Of a stretch of DNA of 64,000 nucleotides, positions 43,533 through 51,099 are shown piece by piece. The notes below the pieces were generated by a model. It did not search any database and was not told where the DNA came from. It saw nothing but the letters and a program-made list of their open reading frames with translations. The stretch comes from Candidatus Bathyarchaeota archaeon. Lineage in GTDB: Archaea > Thermoproteota > Bathyarchaeia > TCS64. The stretch is from contig CP070784.1 in assembly GCA_020346605.1 (NCBI GenBank), forward strand, positions 1,372,292-1,436,291. The letters run 5' to 3'. The translations under genes and the position numbers were made by a program. Each line of letters begins with the position of its first letter. The first letter of the stretch is position 1.

Positions 43533-45074
43533 TCAGAAGCCGTAGAGCTGGGAGAACTTGTCTTCGAGGTACTTAAGGAACGGTGTGTAGGTGAGGTTCC
43601 TCCCCGTTATCTTCTTGATGAGGTCTGCGGGGTCGTGGAGGTCTCCGTGTCTGTGGACGTTCTCCACCAGCCAGCCGCCCACCTCCTTGAAGCTCCCCGC
43701 GGCGATCTTCTCCATCATGTCGGGGAGGTCGGCCTTCATCTTGTCGAGCATCATCCCTCCGTAGATGTTGCCCAGGGCGTAGCTGGGGAAGTAGCCGTAG
43801 GAGCCGCCCGCCCAGTGGGTGTCCTGCATCACCCCCTCGGAGTCGTGCTGGACCTCGACGCCGAGGTACTCGCGGTACTTCTCGTTCCAGGCCTGTGGAA
43901 GTTCGTCGAATGTGATTCTTCCGGCTAGGAGGTCCCTTTCCATCTCGAAGCGGATGATAATATGGAGGCCGTACGTGATCTCGTCCGCCTCGACGCGTAT
44001 CTTTGAGGGATGGACCCTGTTGATCGCCCAGACGAACTCCGCAAGGTCCACGTCGGAGAGCGCGTCTCCTGTCAACTTCTTCAGCTCTGGGAGGAAGTGG
44101 CTCCAGAACTGGGTGCTGCGGCCTATCATGTTCTCCACGAAGCGGGACTGGGACTCGTGGATCCCCATGCTGCTGGCGGTCCCCACGGGCTGGTACATCC
44201 ACTCGCCGGGGAGCCCCTGCTCGTAGAGGGCGTGGCCCCCCTCGTGGAGCACGGAGAAGACGCTAGAGGCGAACCTCTCCTCGTGGTAGTGGGTGGTGAT
44301 GCGGACGTCGTCGTAGTACCCCGTGGTGAAGGGGTGCTCCGTCTCGTCGATCCTGCCGCCCGCCTCGGGCCCCTTCGTCTTGTAACCTATGAGGTCTGTC
44401 AGAGCCTCTGCTATGTTCCTCTGGGCTTCAACAGAGATACCGCGGTCCATGAAGGATGTGTCCGGCTGACTTTCGGAGTCTCTGCACTTGTCGATGATCT
44501 CGATGAGCCCCTTTCGCATCCCCGTGAAGACTTTGTCTATCATGTCGGCAGTCATGCCGGGCTCGAAGAGGTCGATCAGGGCGTCGTAGGGAGTCGATGT
44601 GCCCTTTACATCCATCAGGATCTCTGCGGCCCTCTTCTTCAGGTCGAAGAGCTTCTCCAGATCGGGCCTGAACATGCCATAGTCCTTGGCCGCCTTCGCC
44701 TTCTTCCAGACATTCACAGTCAACGCCTGCTGCCGGGCCGTCTCCACCACCAGTTCTTCGGGCAACTTGGTGGCCTCGTCGTAGGCCTTCTTCGTGAGGA
44801 AGACGTTCCTCTTCTCGACCTCTCCTAAGCTCCCGTAGTTTGGGTGGTCGATTATCTCGTTGATGAGTTTGCCCTTCTCTGGGTCGGTGAGCATCCTGTG
44901 GCTTATCTTCTCTAGGAGTGCCATCTGCTGGCTCCTGAGGTTTACGCCCCTGGAGGGCATCTTGGTCTCCATGTCCCAGTAGACTATTGAGCCCATGGAC
45001 TGGAGAATGAACAGCTCCTTGGTACTCTCCATCAGCTTGCCGTAGGCGTCGCTGACTTTGCTTTCAACGGGCAC
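43533..45074 (-). CDS. M32 family carboxypeptidase (Taq-type)
   Basis: The protein is 513 residues. The zinc motif HEGGH is at 277-281, preceded by EHPFTTGYYDDVRITTHY, an M32 signature; a downstream HESQSRF supplies the second Glu ligand. These enzymes are metal-dependent carboxypeptidases in the cytoplasm. It is transcribed upstream of taw1 and ten bases before it, so the two may share a transcript. Full length, with no sign of damage. Confidence 0.92.
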   Translation of the reverse strand: MPVESKVSDAYGKLMESTKELFILQSMGSIVYWDMETKMPSRGVNLRSQQMALLEKISHRMLTDPEKGKLINEIIDHPNYGSLGEVEKRNVFLTKKAYDEATKLPEELVVETARQQALTVNVWKKAKAAKDYGMFRPDLEKLFDLKKRAAEILMDVKGTSTPYDALIDLFEPGMTADMIDKVFTGMRKGLIEIIDKCRDSESQPDTSFMDRGISVEAQRNIAEALTDLIGYKTKGPEAGGRIDETEHPFTTGYYDDVRITTHYHEERFASSVFSVLHEGGHALYEQGLPGEWMYQPVGTASSMGIHESQSRFVENMIGRSTQFWSHFLPELKKLTGDALSDVDLAEFVWAINRVHPSKIRVEADEITYGLHIIIRFEMERDLLAGRITFDELPQAWNEKYREYLGVEVQHDSEGVMQDTHWAGGSYGYFPSYALGNIYGGMMLDKMKADLPDMMEKIAAGSFKEVGGWLVENVHRHGDLHDPADLIKKITGRNLTYTPFLKYLEDKFSQLYGF

Positions 45075-45183
45075 GATCCTACACCTTTGAATTGTAATTC
45101 ACAGCCCTAGGCTATATTTATTCCCGGGTTTATTGGGAAAGTCCGTTTGTTTATTATTAGGGCTCGGATATATCTTGCACATA

Positions 45184-45816
45184 ATGGGGAATGACGCCGA
45201 GACCATGACCCCAAAGGTAGCAGCGGTCTACGTCGCATCATTCGCCGTGATCGCCTGGTCCCTCACCCTAGTCCCGTCCTCGTGGCTCGAAGCGCTCACA
45301 GCGCAGTACTCATCGGCCACGTTCACCGCCCTGGGTCACTCCTCAAGCTGGGGCGTCCAAGGGGGCCGGAGCTTCCTCACGCTCGTTGGGGAGATGGGGC
45401 CAGTGACCGTCACCATCATCAGAGAGTGCACGGCCATCAACGTCTACTCGGTGATCCTGGGCCTGGTGCTGCCCTTGGACGGAGGGACGGTGGCGAGGAA
45501 GCTGACCAGCGTGGTCCTCTCCGGGGCACTGCTCTTCGCCATGAACGTCTCTAGGATCATGCTGACGGTGTACCTGACCGGGTTCAGCACGCCGCCGTTC
45601 TCGTGGTTCTTCACCGACCCCACCGTCGAGCTCTACCACTACCCCATAAGCTTCGCCTATGGGGTCATTGGCGTCGCGCTCCTCATCCTGATACTGAACA
45701 AGTACACCCTTCCCGAGTTGGGCGACACCCTCGTCGCCATACCGCTCAACCTCAGAAGACTACCGGAGTACGTCAAAAACATCTGCGAAGACAGACCCAA
45801 CAAGCCAGACGCCTGA
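45184..45816 (+). CDS. Archaeosortase/exosortase family membrane protein
   Basis: The protein is 210 residues from the ATG at 45184; a TTG at 45133 would add 17 residues. It has about six transmembrane helices. The exosortase catalytic triad is visible: Cys82 in IIRECTAI, Arg124 in NVSRI and His152 in YHYP. Archaeosortases cut C-terminal sorting signals of surface proteins and attach them to the envelope. Their substrates usually carry a short motif, a transmembrane helix and basic residues at the C-terminus; several proteins at 28.9-33.4 kb have a C-terminal helix and short tail but no recognised PGF-type motif. The gene stands alone. Confidence 0.82.
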   Translation: MGNDAETMTPKVAAVYVASFAVIAWSLTLVPSSWLEALTAQYSSATFTALGHSSSWGVQGGRSFLTLVGEMGPVTVTIIRECTAINVYSVILGLVLPLDGGTVARKLTSVVLSGALLFAMNVSRIMLTVYLTGFSTPPFSWFFTDPTVELYHYPISFAYGVIGVALLILILNKYTLPELGDTLVAIPLNLRRLPEYVKNICEDRPNKPDA

Positions 45817-45931
45817 CAAACCCGACCCCACCAAGATCATCACGAAAACTCTTAAGACCACCCCACAGCGCGCTGACAAGGAGACGGGCTAAAAGAGGGG
45901 GTTCATAGACAAGAAGATATCCTAGACGGTG

Positions 45932-46051
45932 ATGGCGGTGCTGTCCAAGGAGCTTGGGCTGGTGTTAGATATGGAGGTGCAGAACGATCTCAAGGATTGG
46001 AACACAATACGGGATTTCGAGCACAGGTTCGTCGAATCTCTACGTGAATAA
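45932..46051 (+). CDS. Short ORF, possibly an acyl-carrier-protein-like remnant
   Basis: A 39-residue frame from ATG 45932, preceded by an in-frame TAG, ends just at the start of the tRNA-Gln-like sequence. The segment KELGLVLDMEVQNDLKDWNTIRDFEHRFVESL has the helix pattern and W-x-T-I-x-D motif seen near the C-terminal half of acyl carrier proteins, but the phosphopantetheine Ser region is missing. It may be a fragment, a real microprotein, or chance. GC-rich coding-like codon use contrasts with the A/C-rich DNA to its right. Confidence 0.3.
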   Translation: MAVLSKELGLVLDMEVQNDLKDWNTIRDFEHRFVESLRE

Positions 46052-46121
46052 CCCGGGCGAGATTCGAACTCGCCTGAGGGTCCAAAGCCCTCTACCCTCA
46101 TCCACTAAACACCACACTCCG
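46049..46121 (-). pseudogene. Degenerate tRNA-Gln (TTG)-like sequence
   Basis: Read on the minus strand, a perfect T arm (GCGAG, TTCGAAT, CTCGC) and a perfect anticodon arm (GAGGG, CTTTGGA, CCCTC; anticodon TTG) are present. The variable loop is only two bases. The acceptor 3' strand CCGGGTT (46050-46056) does not pair with the sequence where the 5' strand should be (46115-46121), and the D stem pairs badly. No matching 5' strand occurs in the next 250 bases. It looks like a broken tRNA-Gln, or the 3' part of a split or intron-containing one. Confidence 0.5.
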
Positions 46122-46606
46122 CAGAAAACATACCCCACAGACCCACTCTTAGGATAACACATCCAGAAAACAACCCCAACCACCATCAGAGTCCATCCCG
46201 TCATTAACACCGCTCGCGCAACGAGACATCACTCCCGAAACTCCAGCCCCCCTCCGAAAAACGCAAGTGATACAACGGGGGAGGGGGTCTAAAGGCTGAG
46301 TAAGTAAAAAAACACGCCAGCACACGAGAGGACCGTGAAAACGACGCCAATCAGCTCCCATTCAAGGTAAAAACATGGAAAATAACGGCACTAAACAGAC
46401 ATCGCCCACGCCACAGAAATGCGGAAAACGCACCCACAAGCCGAGAAACACAACCTCCCACAAGACCTCACGCAGAGGACACACCACCTCAAAGAAAAAA
46501 TCCCTTTTCATATGTTACCATTACAAGGAGACCGACCCTACCACCCGAAAAACATCTTTAATAGAAGAGCAGACACCCATACAGAACATCCAACGAAGGG
46601 ACCCAA
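46122..46606. other. A/C-rich leader region without a gene
   Basis: Almost 500 bases upstream of the inositol phosphate synthase gene with few T residues on the plus strand. No coding frame is convincing. An 8-bp GC hairpin (46248-46255 with 46280-46287) has a 24-base loop. A TTTAATAG TATA-like element near 46556-46563 lies about 45 bases before the ATG. The strand bias is unlike the surrounding coding DNA. Confidence 0.5.
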
Positions 46607-47677
46607 ATGGGAAAGATACGAGTCGCCATCGCCGGCCTAGGAAGCTGCGCCTCAGCCCTCATCCAGGGCGTAGAGCACTACCGCCACCAGAAGCACGGCC
46701 AGATCCCCGGTCTAATGCACGTCAACTTCGGCGGCTACCACATCGACGACATAGAGTTCGTCGCCGCCTTCGACGTCAACAACCTCAAGATCGGCAAGGA
46801 CATCTCCCAGGCCATATTTGCCAATCCGAACCTCTGCGTCAGGTTCGCCGACGTCCCCGACACAGGCGTCAAGGTACAACCTGGCCCCATCGCCGACGGC
46901 GTCGCCCCCCACATGATCGAGGCATTCCACGTCGACCCCAACCTGAAACCCGTTGACGTCGCAGAGACCCTCAGGCAGAACAAAGCTGACATGCTCATCA
47001 ACTACCTCCCCGTGGGCAGCGCCGAGGGCACCAGGCTCTACGCCGAGGCCGCGCTGGAGGCCAACTGCGCCCTGGTCAACTGCATCCCCGAGTTCATCGC
47101 CTCAGTCCCCCAGTGGAGCAAGAGATTCCAGGAGGCCGGCCTACCCGTCGCAGGCGACGACATCAAGAGTCAGGTGGGCGCCACCATTCTCCACCGCGCC
47201 ATGGCCGAGCTCTTCTACAACAGAGGCGTCCACATCGACTCCACTTACCAGCTCAACATCGGCGGCAACACCGACTTCCTCAACATGACCGTCGAGAACA
47301 GGCTCAAGACCAAGAGGGTCAGCAAGACCCAGGCCATCACCAGCATCATCCCCTACGAGGTCCCCACTCGCATAGGCCCCTCAGACTACGTCCCCTTCCT
47401 CGAGGACCACAAGATCTGCTACATAAGGGTCAACGGCCACGGTTTCGGCAACCTCCCAATAACGTTGGACGCCAAGCTCGTGGTCAACGACTCCCCCAAC
47501 AGCGGCGGAGTCGTCATCGACGTCATCAGGGCAGTGAAGATCGCCCTCGACCGAGGCATCTCGGGCCCCCTCACGGGAATCTCCAGCTACGCCTTCAAGC
47601 ACCCGCCGACGCAGGTCAACGACGAGACGGCGCACAGATGGGTAGAGGAGTTTATCGAGGGGAAGAGAGAAAGATAA
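46607..47677 (+). CDS. Inositol-1-phosphate synthase (archaeal type)
   Basis: The protein is 356 residues. The N-terminal GLGSCASALIQGVEHY loop binds NAD. NCIPEFIASVPQWSKRF, DDIKSQVGATILHRAMAELF and NIGGNTDFLNM are typical of the archaeal/actinobacterial branch of myo-inositol-1-phosphate synthase. It converts glucose-6-phosphate to inositol-1-phosphate, used for archaeal phospholipids (archaetidylinositol) and, in some species, solutes. A GAAGGGA Shine-Dalgarno lies just before the ATG. It converges on TFB, 22 bases away. Confidence 0.93.
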   Translation: MGKIRVAIAGLGSCASALIQGVEHYRHQKHGQIPGLMHVNFGGYHIDDIEFVAAFDVNNLKIGKDISQAIFANPNLCVRFADVPDTGVKVQPGPIADGVAPHMIEAFHVDPNLKPVDVAETLRQNKADMLINYLPVGSAEGTRLYAEAALEANCALVNCIPEFIASVPQWSKRFQEAGLPVAGDDIKSQVGATILHRAMAELFYNRGVHIDSTYQLNIGGNTDFLNMTVENRLKTKRVSKTQAITSIIPYEVPTRIGPSDYVPFLEDHKICYIRVNGHGFGNLPITLDAKLVVNDSPNSGGVVIDVIRAVKIALDRGISGPLTGISSYAFKHPPTQVNDETAHRWVEEFIEGKRER

Positions 47678-47699
47678 AAAACTCGAAAATCGGCCCGGC

Positions 47700-48620
47700 T
47701 CACATGTCAAGTTCGATGTTCAGCTTCTGGGTGAGCTCCTTGTACCTGTTCCGGATGGTCACCTCGGTGACGTGGGCCCCCTTCGCGATCTCGCCCTGCG
47801 TCCGCCTCTCGTCCGTGAGCAGGCTGGCGATGTAGGTCGCCGCAGCGGCGATCCCCGCGGGCCCCCTACCACTGGTCAGCCTCATCTCCGAAGCCTGGTT
47901 TAGGATCATCATCGCGATGTTCTCCGTCTCACCCGACAGAGTCAGCTGGCTCACGAACTTGGAGACGTAGCTCGTTGGATCCACCGGCGGCACCCGGGTC
48001 TGGAGCTTCCTGAGCAAGAACCGGTAGTTCCTCCCCCCCTCCTTCTTGGAGATGTGGGCGGCGTTCGCCACCTCCTCCAGAGTCCTAATGACGTTACACT
48101 GGCGGCACGCCATGTAGATGGAAGCGGCGGCAACCCCCTGGATGGACCTGCCCCTGATCAGCCGCTTCCGGACGACGCGCCTGTAGATCACCGACGAGGT
48201 CTCCAGCACGTTCTTCGGCAGGTTCAGCTTGTACGCCACCTTCGTGAGCTCCGAAAGGGCGAAGGCGAGGTTCCTCTCGGTGGCGCCCGAGACCTTCGAC
48301 CTCCTGTGCCACTTCCTGAGCCTGTAGACGCGGGCCTTCTGGTCTGGCTTTAGCTTGCGCCCGTAAACGTCACGATCGTGCCAGTCGATGATCGTCGAAA
48401 GGCCCTTATCGTGGATCGTCCAAGTGAGCGGCGCACCGACCCTGGTCCGCTTCTCCCTCTGCTCCTCGTCGAAGGCCCTCCACTCCGGGCCATGATCGAA
48501 GAGGGTTGACGAAAGGACATAGCCACAGCGCTCGCAGACGAGCTCTCCGGCCTCGAAATCCCGGATGAGATCAGCGTTTCCACATTCGGGACAACCCGTA
48601 ACTTTCTCACTCTTCATCAT
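47700..48620 (-). CDS. tfb: Transcription initiation factor TFB (TFIIB), first copy
   Basis: The protein is 306 residues from ATG 48620. The zinc ribbon uses Cys10, Cys13, Cys29 and Cys32. The B-finger/reader region (FDEEQREKRTRVGAPLTWTIHDKGLSTIID) and two cyclin folds follow, with GAHVTEVTIRNRYKEL in the second repeat. TFB bridges TBP and RNA polymerase at promoters. It ends a long minus-strand run of genes; Gar1 is 12 bases upstream of its start codon. A second TFB lies at 57.3 kb. Confidence 0.95.
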   Translation of the reverse strand: MMKSEKVTGCPECGNADLIRDFEAGELVCERCGYVLSSTLFDHGPEWRAFDEEQREKRTRVGAPLTWTIHDKGLSTIIDWHDRDVYGRKLKPDQKARVYRLRKWHRRSKVSGATERNLAFALSELTKVAYKLNLPKNVLETSSVIYRRVVRKRLIRGRSIQGVAAASIYMACRQCNVIRTLEEVANAAHISKKEGGRNYRFLLRKLQTRVPPVDPTSYVSKFVSQLTLSGETENIAMMILNQASEMRLTSGRGPAGIAAAATYIASLLTDERRTQGEIAKGAHVTEVTIRNRYKELTQKLNIELDM

Positions 48621-48632
48621 TTCGGTAAACCT

Positions 48633-48878
48633 CTATCTCCTCCCCTTGCCGAGGAAGAGGGCTTCACCGAGAAGCCTCTCCGGGCGTTCGATGCTGGGCT
48701 TCACGGCCACGTAGGGGCCTGAGACTGGGCCGAAGAAATCGAAGACAGTTCCGACCTTCCTGCCACTGGAGTCAACGACAGTTTCGCCGATTTTAACGCC
48801 ACCTTCGGCTCCCAGGATCAGGTTGCCGCTGCTTCCAGAACGGTGCAGGACAGTTCCCAGTCGGATCCTAGGACTCAT
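48633..48878 (-). CDS. gar1: H/ACA RNA-protein component Gar1
   Basis: The protein is 81 residues. It has the Gar1 beta-barrel pattern: RLGTVLHRSGSSGNLIL, IGETVVDSSGRKVGTVFDFFGPVSGPYVAVKP. Gar1 binds Cbf5 in the pseudouridine-guiding H/ACA complex. It lacks eukaryotic Gly/Arg extensions, as expected in archaea. It sits between SRP19 and TFB on the same strand, with short gaps, so the genes probably form an operon. This Gar1-TFB pairing is common in archaea. Confidence 0.9.
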   Translation of the reverse strand: MSPRIRLGTVLHRSGSSGNLILGAEGGVKIGETVVDSSGRKVGTVFDFFGPVSGPYVAVKPSIERPERLLGEALFLGKGRR

Positions 48879-48952
48879 AAAACCCCCTAATAAACTTAAG
48901 TATTGAGACGGTAACCGCCTTATAACTGTTTGTCAGTACGATGGGCCACAGC

Positions 48953-49243
48953 TCATTTTTGGGCCCTGTTCAGGCGGATCCTCTCGGCCAGATCCTTTAG
49001 GAGAACTGTTTTAGGCGCTGCCTTCCCGATACGGACCACGCCCGTTTTCAGCCAAGGTGTCTTCGAGTATCCGACACCGGGCTCCATGACCGGGTTCAGC
49101 CCCAAGTCGTTGGCGGCCTCAAGAACCTCCTCCACCTTGACACCCCGCACAGCGAGGCTCTTAGAGACCCGCCTACCCTGACGCCAAGTATACTGTGCGT
49201 CGAAATAAACTGGCCAGACAACTTGATCACCCCTCCCCCTCAA
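48953..49243 (-). CDS. srp19: Signal recognition particle subunit SRP19
   Basis: The protein is 96 residues from a TTG at 49243, which follows a GGAAGGGTG Shine-Dalgarno; an in-frame ATG-less extension to 49279 adds a Gly-rich tail that does not fit the family. RGRGDQVVWPVYFDAQYTWRQGRRV and GYSKTPWLKTGVVRI are SRP19 signatures. SRP19 binds SRP RNA and helps SRP54 dock. It is between rpS8e and gar1 on the same strand. Confidence 0.9.
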   Translation of the reverse strand: MRGRGDQVVWPVYFDAQYTWRQGRRVSKSLAVRGVKVEEVLEAANDLGLNPVMEPGVGYSKTPWLKTGVVRIGKAAPKTVLLKDLAERIRLNRAQK

Positions 49244-49292
49244 TGCAGCACCCTTCCTCCCGAGTAGAGATCCCTGCACCTCAGTGTCTAAA

Positions 49293-49676
49293 CTACTCCT
49301 CGTATAATAAGGCGTTGAGCACGCCGTCCTGGCCTGGTCTCGAAACGATCCTAGCGAGCCCGTTCTCGGTCCGCACGATCACGCCCTTAGTGATTACGCC
49401 TCTCCTGTTATAATCGACATTGGCAGGGTTACTGACCACATCCAGTATCTCCAGCCTCTCAGTCCTCCCAGTTGAAGGATCCGAGACGTTGACGTACTTA
49501 TCTGACACCAACTTAGCCTTCTCTCTTCTACTACGTCCCGAAGTCATCTTTCTCTCGGTCTCACCCAACATCGTCTCGGCAGGGTGGCTCCCCAACTCGT
49601 GCAGCCTCTTCGTCCGGTAGGCTCTCTTCTTGCCGCCCGTCTTCTTCCGCTTCTTAATGTTGCCGTGCCAAGACAT
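49293..49676 (-). CDS. rps8e: Ribosomal protein S8e
   Basis: The protein is 127 residues, basic at the N-terminus (KKRKKTGGKKRAYRTKRLHELG), and matches the archaeal S8e family, with ITKGVIVRTENGLARIVSRPGQDGVLNALL at the end. It is part of the small ribosomal subunit. A TATA-like TTTTTATATTTAC lies at about 49740-49752 on the minus strand, 65 bases before the ATG, and probably drives S8e with SRP19, gar1 and TFB. Confidence 0.95.
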   Translation of the reverse strand: MSWHGNIKKRKKTGGKKRAYRTKRLHELGSHPAETMLGETERKMTSGRSRREKAKLVSDKYVNVSDPSTGRTERLEILDVVSNPANVDYNRRGVITKGVIVRTENGLARIVSRPGQDGVLNALLYEE

Positions 49677-49734
49677 CTTTTATTCTCACCGATGTGACTT
49701 TATCTCCCCACGTTCTGTAGCCTTTAGACAAAGC

Positions 49735-49752
49735 GTAAATATAAAAAGTATG
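49735..49752 (-). promoter_or_regulatory. Promoter of the rps8e-srp19-gar1-tfb group
   Basis: The plus-strand GTAAATATAAAAAG reads as a TATA-like element on the minus strand, about 65 bases before the S8e ATG. The predicted leader is about 35 bases. Confidence 0.5.
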
Positions 49753-49813
49753 GTCTTTTCACCCATTTTCATTTGGGCTGAAATTAATCGTTCTCAGAAT
49801 CCCAAGGAGGTCC

Positions 49814-50470
49814 TTAGAACGCGTCGAAAGGTTCGCTGAAAGAGGTCTCCGAGAAGACGTCTGTGAGCACTTCGGAGGAGGTTGACTCCTCCTCCCCGTT
49901 CTCCATCTTGTGGATCTTCATCGAGCTGAACATCTGACGCAGCTGTATCTTAGATTTGAGAGGATCGTAACCGAAGCCAAAGTACTCGGAGAAGTATCGA
50001 GTCGTCTCGATGAGATATGATCTATTGTTTAGTCTAGTCCTTGTGATCAGACCCATCTCTTCTATTTGCCTCAGATGGGAGTAAATGTGACTCCCCCGAT
50101 CCGCCACGACCTTCATCTGTTCGACAGGCTGGTGATAAGCTATGTATGAGAGTGTTCTCAGAGGACCACTGGTCAGAAGGGGTCTGTTAGTGAACTTCTT
50201 AACGGTAGTGTCGAACTCCTCTTTCAGCCTCATCACAGCGCGGTCCCCAGGGAGTGACTTTACCTCAAGGGCGCTTCGTCGAGTAGCATATCTGATAGCG
50301 AGTTCCTTTACTAGTTTCCTGATTATCTTGTCGGACTTTGTCCTGACAACTAGTTTCAGACTCCCGACGTCCACGGGTCTCCCCGCGGAGTATAGTGCCG
50401 CCTCTAGCATCGCGAGACGTTCCTGATATCTCTGGTCAATCGTCTTCTTTGACCTCCTTAACTTTAACAA
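49814..50470 (-). CDS. scpB: Segregation and condensation protein ScpB
   Basis: About 218 residues at most. It shows the ScpB winged-helix pattern, with RPLLTSGPLRTLSYIAYHQPVEQM, DRGSHIYSHLRQIEEMGLITRTRL and TTRYFSEYFGFG. The start is unclear: the frame opens at a TTG at 50470 inside scpA, but GGAGGT within the overlap would fit an ATT or another downstream codon near 50447, or the ATG at 50410. It works with ScpA and SMC to form the condensin-like complex that organises the chromosome. Confidence 0.88.
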   Translation of the reverse strand: MLKLRRSKKTIDQRYQERLAMLEAALYSAGRPVDVGSLKLVVRTKSDKIIRKLVKELAIRYATRRSALEVKSLPGDRAVMRLKEEFDTTVKKFTNRPLLTSGPLRTLSYIAYHQPVEQMKVVADRGSHIYSHLRQIEEMGLITRTRLNNRSYLIETTRYFSEYFGFGYDPLKSKIQLRQMFSSMKIHKMENGEEESTSSEVLTDVFSETSFSEPFDAF

Positions 50471-51098
50471 TGATGTCTGTCTCTTCCTCGTCCTGGTAGA
50501 GGTCTATCGTGTCTCGTTGTGCCAGGAATAGAAGCATCATGAAGACCCTGACGAGCCCTATAAGGCTCCTATCAGTGACGAGGTCGAACATACTCAGGGA
50601 ATCTACTCCCAATCCCCTTATCCGTCGAAGAAGGTCGTCAGCGCGTTCCTCGATCTCAAGTAGATACGCCTCCACATCCAAGAAATCGGGGATAGGTATA
50701 GGGAGAACAGGCGTTCTAGGATCCCTGAGCTTACGCCTCTCCTCAGTGAGAGCCTTCTCTAGCGCCTCGATGAGATCGGTGACCCCTGTGGTTGTGAACT
50801 GAAAACGATACGGCAGGTTGAGAGGAGGCGGGATGTACACATCGGGCCTCTCGGTCGGTGGAGCGGGGGGTTCCTCCAACTTCAGAAGCAGCTCAGCCTT
50901 CTTGAGGTAGATTAGGACGGAGGAGTTAATTGCCGTACCAGCCAGTCGGAAGTCCATACCGACTCTATTCATCTCTTCGAGGAGCGTGGTAAGCAAGTAG
51001 ACCAGATCGATGCTCCACGGAGACGCTTTGTCGATTTTTGTATCTTTGAAAAGGATCTCCCAGGGTTCCCGGAGGTAGAAAGGCTTGTCCTTCCTCAT
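50436..51098 (-). CDS. scpA: Segregation and condensation protein ScpA
   Basis: The protein is 220 residues, the kleisin of the SMC complex. The N-terminal helix region (DKASPWSIDLVYLLTTLLEEMNRVGMDFRLAG), a Pro-rich linker and the C-terminal winged-helix ending in TDIIVKVKEVKEDD are typical. It follows smc after a one-base gap and overlaps scpB, so the three are cotranscribed and translationally coupled. Confidence 0.9.
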   Translation of the reverse strand: MRKDKPFYLREPWEILFKDTKIDKASPWSIDLVYLLTTLLEEMNRVGMDFRLAGTAINSSVLIYLKKAELLLKLEEPPAPPTERPDVYIPPPLNLPYRFQFTTTGVTDLIEALEKALTEERRKLRDPRTPVLPIPIPDFLDVEAYLLEIEERADDLLRRIRGLGVDSLSMFDLVTDRSLIGLVRVFMMLLFLAQRDTIDLYQDEEETDIIVKVKEVKEDD

Positions 51099-51099
51099 A

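Noticed and set aside
46375-46956. Plus-strand frame of 193 residues overlapping the start of inositol phosphate synthase
   Set aside because: It is rich in Arg, Pro and His, overlaps the well-supported gene in another frame, and reflects the A/C-rich bias of the region.
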